In this document: positions 10,665-21,300 of the stretch, in pieces
How the letters are laid out: the number at the start of each line of letters is the position of its first letter
Position numbering within the stretch: the stretch's first letter is position 1
Assembly: GCA_008330645.1 (NCBI GenBank)
Contig: VLTN01000031.1
Span: 248,001-312,000 of the forward strand
DNA length: 64,000 nucleotides
Direction: 5' to 3'
From: Cafeteria roenbergensis
Lineage: Eukaryota > Sar > Bigyra > Bicosoecida > Cafeteriaceae
The notes under the pieces: model-generated
The model's input: the letters and a program-made list of their open reading frames with translations, nothing else
What the model was told of the DNA's origin: nothing
Database searches by the model: none
Translations under genes and position numbers: made by a program

Positions 10665-12420
10665 TCACGCCGAGGCTGCGCCGGCGCTCGCCGCCGCCGC
10701 GGGCTCTGCCGCTGCGGCTGCAGCTGCGGCAGCGTCCTCGTCGAAGAGGCCCAGCTTGCGCATCACACCAAAGGTGACCTTCTCCAGGTTCAGGGTGTAG
10801 AAGTGGAGGCCCTTGCAGCCGAGCGCCATGAGCTGCTCGCACATTTTTGCGCCGAGGTCGATGCCGAACTGCTTCACGGCCGCATCGTCCTCCTTCACGG
10901 CCTCCAGGCCCTCGCGGATGCTCGTAGGCACGCGGGTCTTGCAAAACGCCGTCATACGGCCGAACCCTCCGGCGTTCTGCACGAGCATGAGGCCCGGGAT
11001 GACTGGCACGGTGATGCCGTACTCCTTGCACGCCTCGAGGAAGTCGGCGAAGACGTCGACGTCGAAGAACATCTGGGTGATGATGAGGGAGGCGCCAGCA
11101 TCCACCTTGGCCTTGAGGTACTCCATCTCCTTGGCGAAGTCCGCATCGGAGCAGACGTAGTCACCGTCCTCGAGCGACACCACGCGGCGCTTCTCCTTGT
11201 CGCTCAGCTCCTGCCCCTCGGCGACCTTCTTGATCGCGCCGGGGTGGCCCTCTGGGTACCCGGCCGTGGAGATGCAGAACTGGTCCTTGCCGTAAGTCTT
11301 GACGATGTGCTTGGTCAAGTCCAGCGCGCAAGTGAAGCCACCCTCCACGGCCTCCCAGCGCTCCTGGCCGAGGGGCGGGTCTGCGCTTTGTCGGTGGCGA
11401 AACGGGCAGGGTGCAGGGCCAAGAGCAGGTCCGAGGTCGCAGGGCTGCAGCGGGGCGGAGGCGGGGCGAGCCGAGTGCGCGTGCCGGATGCAACGGACGG
11501 GGCGGCCGGGCCAGTGCCGGCCGGCTCGGCAAGACGGCAGCTGCGGAGCTACGGGCCGTCGGAAGCGCGGGGCTCACCTCCGCGAAGCGCCACGATGTTG
11601 CGAATGCCGGCGGCCTTGGCCCCCTCGAGAGCCTCGTAGATCTTCTCCTGGGGCATGTTGGTGCTGCGGGCTCGGCAGTGGAGGGGTGCAAATGGAGGCT
11701 GCCACTGGTGGAAAGCTCGCAGCACGTGGCGAAGCAGGCTCGCTTTGCTGCTCGTGCTGGTCCGCGCGAGTGGCCGCGTTGCGATTTCCGTCAAACCCTC
11801 CAACTGTTCCAGGGAGCGAGCGGGACACAGAGGCGACGGCCGGCCCCGACCGCGCTGTACATCACCAGGTGTCTCCCATTTACGTCACTCGGCGCGTTGG
11901 GGCGGAGGGGGGTGGCGATGGGGGCGGGGGGCGCGGATTTTATCGAGCGAGCAAGCGGTTCGGAGGCAGGAACGGTCCGCCTCACCAAGTGAGGTGCATG
12001 TTTGGCTCAAGGCCAGCGGCCTTGGCCTCCTTGCACAGGTCCAGGGTCAGGTCGCTGGTTGAGCCGCCGGCACCGAAAGTCATGTCGATGTAGAGGGGTT
12101 CTGCGAATGGCTCGGTGCACGGGAACGGATGCAACGACGATCCGCGAGCGCAAGCTGATGGTCGCACCCTTGAGCCGCACCCGCGGCCGGGGGAAGGGGC
12201 AAGCCTGCGCGCCAGCGTTCGCGTGGGCTCAATGCGCGGCTTGCGCGCTGCGTCGAAGCCCGTGCCTCGGGCTGAGACACTCACTCTGTGCCTTGAAGCG
12301 GGGCATCTTCTTCTTCAGGTTGTTCACCCCGTCCTCCGTGCGGGGAGGGTAGTACTCGAAAGCCACCCACGGGGCGTCGCCAGAGTGCGCGGCCATGAGC
12401 TCATCGATGCGGGCTGCCAT
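10665..12420 (-). CDS. MTHFR: Methylenetetrahydrofolate reductase, catalytic domain only
   Basis: Four exons (12420-12285, 12100-11986, 11663-11578, 11380-10665) join with matching phases into 350 aa. Donors are GTGAGT, GTGAGG and GTGAGC; all acceptors are CGCAG. The product is the FAD-containing TIM-barrel reductase that converts 5,10-methylene-THF to 5-methyl-THF. Hallmarks are FEYYPPRT near residue 20 (catalytic Glu), IDMTFGAGGSTSDLT, MHLTCTNMP created across the exon 2/3 junction, NIVALRGDPPLG across the exon 3/4 junction, and ITQMFFDVDVFADFL. The protein ends in a short Glu-Asp plus polyalanine tail. Animal, fungal and plant enzymes carry a C-terminal SAM-responsive domain and reach about 600-700 aa. 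That domain is absent here; the size is nearer bacterial MetF, though eukaryotic splicing shows the gene is nuclear. Confidence 0.92.
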
Positions 12421-12812
12421 TTTCGGATGCCTCGACTCCTGTGAGCCGCGGGCGTCAACGGCCTCGGCTGTCGTCACTTGCCGCCACGCGGGCTCTGCAC
12501 CGTCGCGGCAATTCGCAGCAGCGTGGCGAGGGGACACGGGCAACGGCGCGTGAGCGAAGCAGCGCACTTGGCGCCCACCTGTCGTGCATTCTACGGGGCC
12601 AGGGAGTGCGGCTTTGCGTCGCCGGTGGGCGCTGCAGCCGCACCGCTTGCGCAGCAGGCAAGGCGACGGGCAGCGTTCTCCCGCGCCCACCTGAGCCAAG
12701 GAGGGCTTCTTCGGGGTTTGTGTCACCTGCCCGAGACACGACTGGGGCGGCTGCCTCGCTCCTCGCCCAAGGCTACGGCCAGGCTGCCGGCCCCGCGCTG
12801 CCCGGGCTGCCA
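12421..12812. other. Divergent promoter region, MTHFR / photolyase
   Basis: Only 392 bp separate the two ATGs, which face away from each other. Both 5' UTRs and promoters must sit here. No TATA-like box is visible. Confidence 0.55.
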
Positions 12813-15113
12813 ATGGCTGCCACGTCAGCCCCGACTCCCGCTCGCCCGTCCTGGCACGGGCGGCTGGACCGCTTGAATAGCGATCCTCAGAACAAACGAG
12901 GCAGCTTCGTGCTGCTCTGGGTGCAGGCGACTGTTCGCGGGGACGCCAATGCTGCGTTGGACTTTGGCATCGCGCGGGCCAATGCCGCCGGTGTGCCGCT
13001 CGTTGCTGTGTTTGGCATCGACACTTCTTTCCCCGAGGCGACAGCTCGCGCGTTTTCATTCCTGTGTGACGGCATTGCGGATGCCGCATTGAGCATGGCG
13101 CTCAGGGGAGTCAGACTTGTGGTCCTGCAGCGAGACCCCGCAGCCGCCGCCCTCAGCTTCTGCGTGGCACCTGCCGCCAAGACCAGCTCGCCGGATCCCA
13201 CCGCCACTCACGGAGCGGACAGTGGCAGTGGCTTGAGCGAGAACGCTCCCACGCCAGCAGCAGCTGCCGCACGAGCTGCCGCAGTGCCCACGTCTCGCGA
13301 ACCCGGCTCGCCAAGCCTGGAGCTGCTTCCGGCCCAGTGGCGGCCACGCGAGATCGTCGTGGACGCTGCGTACCTCAGGGTGTGTGTGTCCTGGCGCCAG
13401 CGCGTTGCCCGCTCGTGTGGCTGCGCGTGCTGGCAAGTGCACTGCGATGTGACCGTGCCTCCGAGCAAGCTGCTGGAGCGCCCTGCCTGCCGGGCTGCGG
13501 CAGTGCGCCGAGCGCAGAAGCTCCGTGCGACAGCATGGCAGCGGCCGATCGCGTCCGTGGCAGTGCTGCGACCAGAAGTGCCCTCTCTAGGCCTGAGTTT
13601 GACCCAGATTTCGTCCTGGTCTGCCTGCAAGCAGTCTGCTCTGGAGGGCAAGCCGCTGGCTTCGGAATGCGATGCGATGCCAGGACGGGCATCTGCTGCT
13701 GCTGCCTGGCACGCAGGGGCCGCTATGGAAGTGCCACCGATCTTGCCCTCCCTCCTTGACGAGATGGACTTGCTGAACGAGCCGCTCCACGCGGTTGCGC
13801 GGAGCGCGGCCCTGCGGCAGGATTGCGGCTCTGACGATTTGCGAGCCAGCCAGCGCATGGTCCAGTCCCAACTTCATGCTGTCGGGCTGCTTGGCGATGA
13901 GCTGGACGATAGGGTGTCTCCGAGTCGGTGGCGAGCGACCTGGGAGCACGTGGCAGCCAGCTTGTGGGGAGCAGTGAAAGCCGTGCTTCCAGAGTCTGCA
14001 CGCGCCACACCTCCCGTGGAGTGCATCCGTGGTGGCAGCGCGCAAGCACGCGCGTGGTTTGACCGGTTTCTCGGCCTCGATGCAACCCGCGGAGCAGAGT
14101 TGCGCAAGGCCGCTCGAGGTCCAGCAGCGGCGCCCAGACTCTCCCGGCCGGCAACAGGCGGCCTGGACCCGTCGGTGCTGATGCAAGCCGGAGCGCTGGG
14201 ACGCTACGCAGGAAGCCGCAATACCCCCCACTTGAGGTGCACAAGCCTGATGTCTGCGTTCCTCCACTTTGGACACATCGGTCCGGTGGAGCTTGCTGCG
14301 GCAGCGACGTCTCGGCGCGGTGGATCGGAGCACACGCTCAAGTGGCTGGACGAGCTGCTGACATGGCGGGAGATGGCTATTCACATCGTCGTGTCGCGGC
14401 CTCGCATCTACGATCTCTACGATGTTGTTCCCGGCTGGGCGAGGACCTCGTTGCAGGCTCACACGCGTGATCGGCGGCGAAACATCATCCCGGAGGCTAT
14501 GCTGATTATGGCGAGGTCGGGGGATGTGATTTGGGACCTGGCCCAAGCAGAGGCGATGGTGTTTGGCCGGACGCATGGGTACTTGCGAATGTACTGGGCA
14601 AAGCGTTTGCTGGAGTGGACAGCGTCGCCTGAGGAGGCCCATCGCCTGGCCTTGACGCTCAATAACCGCCTCTTTCTCGACGGGCGAGACCCGTGCTCGT
14701 ACCTCGGAGTGGGCTGGTGTTTTGGCTTGGCTGATTCCCCCGCGGCCAAGGAGTCCGAAACGTTTGGCCTTGTCCGGCCGCCCAGCAAAACCGCTCAGCA
14801 GCGAGTTAACGTTCCGGAAGTGCTTGCCCATGTGCTTGCGGCGTGCCGCGCAGCTCGCGGGGCAGGACTTGTGCGCATGGTGAGCGCATTGCTGCATCCG
14901 AGCCTGGGAATTGCAAGGCTCAGTGCAACGCCGCTGCTGCGGAACGTGACTGGTCGCCCAAGGGGGGAGGTGCGCGAGTCTCTGCCGGCCCCAGTTGCAA
15001 AGCGTCGTCAACGGCAGTTAGGCATCGCTGAATTCGCGACCGCGTCGGATTCGCGACGGGCGCCGAAGCGCCCTCGCGACGAGGAGCCGGCAGCGCAGCC
15101 AGACCCTGCGTGA
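12813..15113 (+). CDS. PHR2: Class II CPD photolyase with low-complexity insertions
   Basis: A single exon of 766 aa starts at the first in-frame ATG. The enzyme uses reduced FAD and light to split cyclobutane pyrimidine dimers. Class II signatures run in order: RLNSDPQNKRGSFVLLWVQA and an AN-x-x-x-x-PL-x-x-VFG segment at the N-terminus; WQVHCDVTVPPS in place of the family's Q-VD-x-N-x-VP; the FAD-region LMSAFLHFGHIGP near residue 480; ELLTWREMAIHI; RTHGYLRMYWAKRLLEW; and LTLNNRLFLDGRDPCSYLG near residue 615. The usual length is ~450-550 aa. The extra ~200 residues come from an Ala/Thr/Pro-rich insertion after residue ~115 and a poorly conserved middle region (residues ~240-350). The C-terminus ends in a basic patch (KRPRDEEPAAQ). 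Gene symbol is by family analogy. Confidence 0.88.
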   Translation: MAATSAPTPARPSWHGRLDRLNSDPQNKRGSFVLLWVQATVRGDANAALDFGIARANAAGVPLVAVFGIDTSFPEATARAFSFLCDGIADAALSMALRGVRLVVLQRDPAAAALSFCVAPAAKTSSPDPTATHGADSGSGLSENAPTPAAAAARAAAVPTSREPGSPSLELLPAQWRPREIVVDAAYLRVCVSWRQRVARSCGCACWQVHCDVTVPPSKLLERPACRAAAVRRAQKLRATAWQRPIASVAVLRPEVPSLGLSLTQISSWSACKQSALEGKPLASECDAMPGRASAAAAWHAGAAMEVPPILPSLLDEMDLLNEPLHAVARSAALRQDCGSDDLRASQRMVQSQLHAVGLLGDELDDRVSPSRWRATWEHVAASLWGAVKAVLPESARATPPVECIRGGSAQARAWFDRFLGLDATRGAELRKAARGPAAAPRLSRPATGGLDPSVLMQAGALGRYAGSRNTPHLRCTSLMSAFLHFGHIGPVELAAAATSRRGGSEHTLKWLDELLTWREMAIHIVVSRPRIYDLYDVVPGWARTSLQAHTRDRRRNIIPEAMLIMARSGDVIWDLAQAEAMVFGRTHGYLRMYWAKRLLEWTASPEEAHRLALTLNNRLFLDGRDPCSYLGVGWCFGLADSPAAKESETFGLVRPPSKTAQQRVNVPEVLAHVLAACRAARGAGLVRMVSALLHPSLGIARLSATPLLRNVTGRPRGEVRESLPAPVAKRRQRQLGIAEFATASDSRRAPKRPRDEEPAAQPDPA

Positions 15114-15355
15114 AGAACGTTGCAGCGCTCGCGCGTTGGACCCCAAATGCAAATTGCCACCCCTCAACCAAGCGCAAGCCTGCCTCGCGAGGCAAATTTA
15201 GGCAGAGCGGCGCAGCCAACCGAGTCGTTGTGCACTCGCACGCTCGACTGCCCGTCTGCTAGGCCTCGAGCCTGTCCGTCCCGCCCCCCCGCCAGACCAC
15301 CCCCCGCATCGGTCTGGGCTAGCATCTGGGGGACCAGCCAGCGAGCGGAACCTCG

Positions 15356-18300
15356 ATGAGCGGTGAGGCGCAGGCCGCTGGGCGCATCTTACGCGCGCTC
15401 CCTCGCTTGAGAGCTCCTCGTTGCTGGGCGTGAGCCGCGATGCGTTCGAGCCCCATCGAAATGCTTGAATGCATGAATTTCCATCGCTCCTGCGCCGGCT
15501 AACACGCAGGCGCCGCGCCGGCTAGACGCCCCCCGCCGGGCAAGCCGGTGCCCAAGCCAGGCTCAGGCGCTCCCCCGGCCAAACCCGCCGTGAAGCCTCC
15601 TCCAAAAGCGGGCGCGCCCCCCAAGTCAGGTGGTCCCGGATCGCCCAAGCCCCCGCCCGGGGTGAAACCCAGCGGGGCAGCGAAGCCACCCGGCGCGAAG
15701 CCTCCAGGAGCCAAACCTCCTGGGGCAAAGCCACCCGGAGCCAAGCCACCGAGCGGACAGTCCCCGAGCCCGATAGGGCCCCCGAAGCCGAGTACGGGTG
15801 CTTCGCCTCGCCCGCCCGGTGCGAAGCCGCCAGGTGCGAAGCCGCCCGGTGCGAAGCCGCCCGGTGCGAAGCCACCCGGCGCCAAGCCGCCACCGGGTGC
15901 CAAACCCTCCAGCACAGCGCCGCCCAAGCCAGCTGTGCCTGGTCCCAAGGCTCCTCCAGGGGGCAAGCCCAGCCCAGCCAAGCCGCCTCCGGGAGGCAAG
16001 CCCAGCCCTGGGGCAAAGCCCAGCCCCGCAGCCCCGGCCAAGCCAGCTGCGCCTGGTCCCAAGGCTCCTCCGGGGGGCAAGCCCAGCCCAGCCAAGCCGC
16101 CTCCGGGGGGCCCGGCCAAGCCAACTCCGCCTGGTCCCAAGGCTCCTCCAGGGGGCAAGCCCAGCCCAGCCAAGCCGCCTCCGGGGGGCCCGGCCAAGCC
16201 AGCTCCGCCTGGCCCCAAGGCTCCTCCAGGGGGCAAGCCCAGCCCAGCCAAGCCGCCTCCGGGGGGCAAGCCCAGCCCAGCCAAGCCGCCTCCGGGAGGC
16301 AAGCCCAGCCCTGGGGCAAAGCCCAGCCCCGCAGCCCCGGCCAAGCCAGCTGCGCCTGGTCCCAAGGCTCCTCCGGGGGGCAAGCCCAGCCCAGCCAAGC
16401 CGCCTCCGGGGGGCCCGGCCAAGCCAACTCCGCCTGGGCCCAAGGCTCCTCCAGGGGGCAAGCCCAGCCCAGCCAAGCCGCCTCCGGGGGGGCCGGCCAA
16501 GCCAGCTGCGCCTGGTCCCAAGGCTCCTCCGGGGGGCAAGCCAAGCCCAGCCAAGCCGCCTCCGGGGGGCCCGGCCAAGCCAACTCCGCCTGGGCCCAAG
16601 GCTCCTCCAGGGGGCAAGCCAAGCCCAGCCAAGCCGCCTCCGGGGGGCCCGGCCAAGCCAGCTGCGCCTGGCCCCAAGGCTCCTCCAGGGGGCAAGCCCA
16701 GCCCAGCCAAGCCGCCTCCGGGGGGCCCGGCCAGCCAGCTGCGCCTGGTCCCAAGGCTCCTCCGGGGGGCAAGCCCAGCCCTGGGGCAAAGCCCAGCCCC
16801 GCAGCCCCGGCCAAGCCAGCTGCACCTGGCCCCAAGGCTCCTCCAGGGGGCAAGCCCAGCCCAGCCAAGCCGCCTCCGGGGGGGCCGGCCAAGCCAGCTG
16901 CGCCTGGCCCCAAGGCTCCTCCAGGGGGCAAGCCCAGCCCAGCCAAGCCGCCTCCGGGGGGGCCCGGCCAAGCCAGCTGCGCCTGGCCCCAAGGCTCCTC
17001 CAGGGGGCAAGCCCAGCCCAGCCAAGCCGCCTCCGGGGGGCAAGCCCAGCCCTGGGGCAAAGCCCAGCCCCGCAGCCCCGGCCAAGCCAGCTGCACCTGG
17101 CCCCAAGGCTCCTCCAGGGGGCAAGCCCAGCCCAGCCAAGCCGCCTCCGGGGGGCAAGCCAAGCCAGCTGCGCCTGGCCCCAAGGCTCCTCCAGGGGGCA
17201 AGCCCAGCCCAGCCAAGCCGCCTCCGGGGGGGCCGGCCAAGCCAGCTGCGCCTGGTCCCAAGGCTCCTCCGGGGGGCAAGCCCAGCCCTGGGGCAAACCC
17301 AGCCCCGCAGCCCCGGCCAAGCCAGCTCCGCCTGGCCCCAAGGCTCCTCCGGGGGGCAAGCCCAGCCCAGGGCAAAGCCCAGCCCCGCAGTCCCGGCCAA
17401 GCCAGCTGCACCGGGTCCCAAGGCTCCTCCAGGGGGCAAGCCCAGCCCAGCCAAGCCGCCTCCGGGGGGGCCGGCCAAGCCAGCTCCGCCTGGCCCCAAG
17501 GCTCCTCCAGGGGGCAAGCCCAGCCCAGCCAAGCCGCCTCCGGGGGGCAAGCCCAGCCCTGGGGCAAAGCCCAGCCCCGCAGTCCCGGCCAAGCCAGCTG
17601 CACCTGGTCCCAAGGCTCCTCCAGGGGGCAAGCCCAGCCCAGCCAAGCCGCCTCCGGGGGGGGCAAGCCCAGCCCTGGAGCAAAGCCGCCTCCGGGGGGC
17701 AAGCCCAGCCCAGCCAAGCCGCCTCCGGGGGGCAAGCCCAGCCCTGGGGCAAAGCCCAGCCCCGCAGTCCCGGCCAAGCCAGCTGCGCCTGGTCCCAAGG
17801 CTCCTCCAGGGGGCAAGCCCAGCCCAGCCAAGCCGCCTCCGGGGGGGCCGGCCAAGCCAGCTGCGCCTGGCCCCAAGGCTCCTCCGGGGGGCAAGCCCAG
17901 CCCTGGGGCAAAGCCCAGCCCCGCAGTCCCGGCCAAGCCAGCTGCACCTGGTCCCAAGGCTCCTCCAGGGGGCAAGCCCAGCCCAGCCAAGCCGCCTCCG
18001 GGGGGGCCGGCCAAGCCAGCTGCGCCTGGCCCCAAGGCTCCTCCAGGGGGCAAGCCCAGCCCAGCCAAGCCGCCTCCGGGGGGCAAGCCCAGCCCTGGGG
18101 CAAAGCCCAGCCCCGCAGTACCGGCCAAGCCAGCTGCACCTGGTCCCAAGGCTCCTCCAGGGGGCAAGCCCAGCCCAGCCAAGCCGCCTCCGGGGGGCAA
18201 GCCCAGCCCAGCCAAGCCGCCTCCGGGGGGCAAGCCCAGCCCTGGGGCAAAGCCCAGCCCCGCAGCCCCGGCCAAGCCAGCTGCGCCTGGCCCTAAGGAT

Positions 18301-21300
18301 CCTCCGGCAGGATCCAAGGGCCCTGAGCGCCCCTCGACTCCTTCTCGCACGCCCCCCGCGGCCCCCCCTCGCCAATCTCCGGCTGGAAGCCCGAAAGGAG
18401 CCGCGGGGCGCACACCACCAGCTCCGCCCAAACGTCCGTCAGCACCAAGCAGCCCAGCATCTTCAGGACCGCGAAGCCCACCGCCAAAGCCAGCTACGGC
18501 TGATTCAACGCCAGGGAGTCAAGGAGACAAAACTGATCCTGCGCCAAGCGCGACCGAAGGTGCGCACCCAGCTGCAGACAGTCAAAAGAAGGGTGGTCCT
18601 CCTCCCAAGGGCGACAAGCCCTCTCCGTCTGCGGCAGCGGTTGACGGGAAGAAGGGCGGTCCTCCTCCCAAGGGCGACAAGCCCTCTCCGTCTGCGGCAG
18701 CGGTTGACGGGAAGAAGGGCGGTCCTCCTCCCAAGGGCGACAAGCCCTCTCCGTCGGCGGCAGCGGGTGACGGGAAGAAGGGTGGTCCTCCTCCCAAGGG
18801 CGACAAGCCCTCTCCGTCGGCGGCAGCGGTTGACGGGAAGAAGGGCGGTCCTCCTCCCAAGGGCGACAAGCCCTCTCCGTCGGCGGCAGCGGTTGACGCT
18901 GAGAAGGGCGGTCCTCCTCCCAAGGGCGACAAGCCCTCTCCGTCTGCGGCAGCGGTTGGTGTGAAGAAGGGCGGTCCTCCTCCCAAGGGCGACAAGCCCT
19001 CTCCGTCGGCGGCAGCGGTTGACGGGAAGAAGGGCGGTCCTCCTCCCAAGGGCGACAAGCCCTCTCCGTCTGCGGCAGCGGTTGATGGGAAGAAGGGCGG
19101 TCCTCCTCCCAAGGGCGACAAGCCCTCTGCGTCTGCGGCAGCGGTTGACGGGAAGAAGGGCGGTCCTCCTCCCAAGGGCGACAAGCCCTCTCCGTCGGCG
19201 GCAGCGGTTGACGGGAAGAAGGGCGGTCCTCCTCCCAAGGGCGACAAGCCCTCTGCATCGGCGGCAGCGGTTGACGGGAAGAAGGGCGGTCCTCCTCCCA
19301 AGGGCGACAAGCCCTCTCCGTCTGCGGCAGCGGGTGACGGGAAGAAGGGCGGTCCTCCTCCCAAGGGCGACAAGCCCTCTCCGTCGGCGGCAGCGGTTGA
19401 CGCTGAGAAGGGCGGTCCTCCTCCCAAGGGCGACAAGCCCTCTCCGTCGGCGGCAGCGGGTGACGGGAAGAAGGGCGGTCCTCCTCCCAAGGGCGACAAG
19501 CCCTCTCCGTCGGCGGCAGCGGTTGACGGGAAGAAGGGCGGTCCTCCTCCCAAGGGCGACAAGCCCTCTCCGTCTGCGGCAGCGGTTGGTGTGAAGAAGG
19601 GCGGTCCTCCTCCCAAGGGCGACAAGCCCCTCTGCGTCGGCGGCAGCGGTTGACGGGAAGAAGGGCGGTCCTCCTCCCAAGGGCGACAAGCCCTCTCCGT
19701 CTGCGGCAGCGGTTGATGAGAAGAAGGGCGGTCCTCCTCCCAAGGGCGACAAGCCCTCTCCGTCTGCGGCAGCGGTTGACGGGAAGAAGGGCGGTCCTCC
19801 TCCCAAGGGCGACAAGCCCTCTGCATCGGCGGCAGCGGTTGACGGGAAGAAGGGCGGTCCTCCTCCCAAGGGCGACAAGCCCTCTCCGTCGGCGGCAGCG
19901 GTTGACGGGAAGAAGGGCGGTCCTCCTCCCAAGGGCGACAAGCCCTCTCCGTCTGCGGCAGCGGGTGACGGGAAGAAGGGCGGTCCTCCTCCCAAGGGCG
20001 ACAAGCCCTCTCCGTCTGCGGCAGCGGTTGACGGGAAGAAGGGCGGTCCTCCTCCCAAGGGCGACAAGCCCTCTCCGTCTGCGGCAGCGGTTGACGGGAA
20101 GAAGGGCGGTCCTCCTCCCAAGGGCGACAAGCCCTCTGCGTCGGCGGCAGCGGTTGATGAGAAGAAGGGCGGTCCTCCTCCCAAGGGCGACAAGCCCTCT
20201 GCGTCGGCGGCAGCGGTTGACGGGAAGAAGGGCGGTCCTCCTCCCAAGGGCGACAAGCCCTCTCCGTCGGCGCAGCGGTTGACGGGAAGAAGGGCGGTCC
20301 TCCTCCCAAGGGCGACAAGCCCTCTCCGTCGGCGGCAGCGGGTGACGCTGAGAAGGGCGGTCCTCCTCCCAAGGGCGACAAGCCCTCTCCGTCGGCGGCA
20401 GCGGGTGACGGGAAGAAGGGTGGTCCTCCTCCCAAGGGCGACAAGCCCTCTCCGTCGGCGGCAGCGGTTGACGGGAAGAAGGGCGGTCCTCCTCCCAAGG
20501 GCGACAAGCCCTCTCCGTCGGCGGCAGCGGGTGACGGGAAGAAGGGCGGTCCTCCTCCCAAGGGCGACAAGCCCTCTCCGTCGGCGGCAGCGGTTGGCGG
20601 GAAGAAGGGCGGTCCTCCTCCCAAGGGCGACAAGCCCTCTGCGTCGGCGGCAGCGGTTGACGGGAAGAAGGGCGGTCCTCCTCCCAAGGGCGACAAGCCC
20701 TCTCCGTCGGCGGCAGCGGTTGACGGGAAGAAGGGCGGTCCTCCTCCCAAGGGCGACAAGCCCTCTCCGTCTGCGGCAGCGGGTGACGGGAAGAAGGGCG
20801 GTCCTCCTCCCAAGGGCGACAAGCCCTCTCCGTCTGCGGCAGCGGTTGATGAGAAGAAGGGCGGTCCTCCTCCCAAGGGCGACAAGCCCTCTGCATCGGC
20901 GGCAGCGGTTGACGGGCAGAAGGGCGGTCCTCCTCCCAAGGGCGACAAGCCCTCTCCGTCTGCGGCAGCGGGTGACGGGAAGAAGGGCGGTCCTCCTCCC
21001 AAGGGCGACAAGCCCTCTCCGTCTGCGGCAGCGGGTGACGGGAAGAAGGGCGGTCCTCCTCCCAAGGGCGACAAGCCCTCTCCGTCTGCGGCAGCGGTTG
21101 GCGGGAAGAAGGGCGGTCCTCCTCCCAAGGGCGACAAGCCCTCTCCGTCTGCGGCAGCGGGTGACGGGAAGAAGGGCGGTCCTCCTCCCAAGGGCGACAA
21201 GCCCTCTCCGTCTGCGGCAGCGGTTGGCGGGAAGAAGGGCGGTCCTCCTCCCAAGGGCGACAAGCCCTCTCCGTCTGCGGCAGCGGGTGACGGGAAGAAG

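Noticed and set aside
15499-18431. Three overlapping minus-strand open frames of 870-970 codons across the proline array
   Set aside because: They are mirror images of the PPGGK repeats: a repeat without stops on either strand stays open for its whole length. Their products are Gly/Leu/Trp/Arg periodic and have no unique sequence beyond the array, whereas the plus frame continues into a long unique tail.
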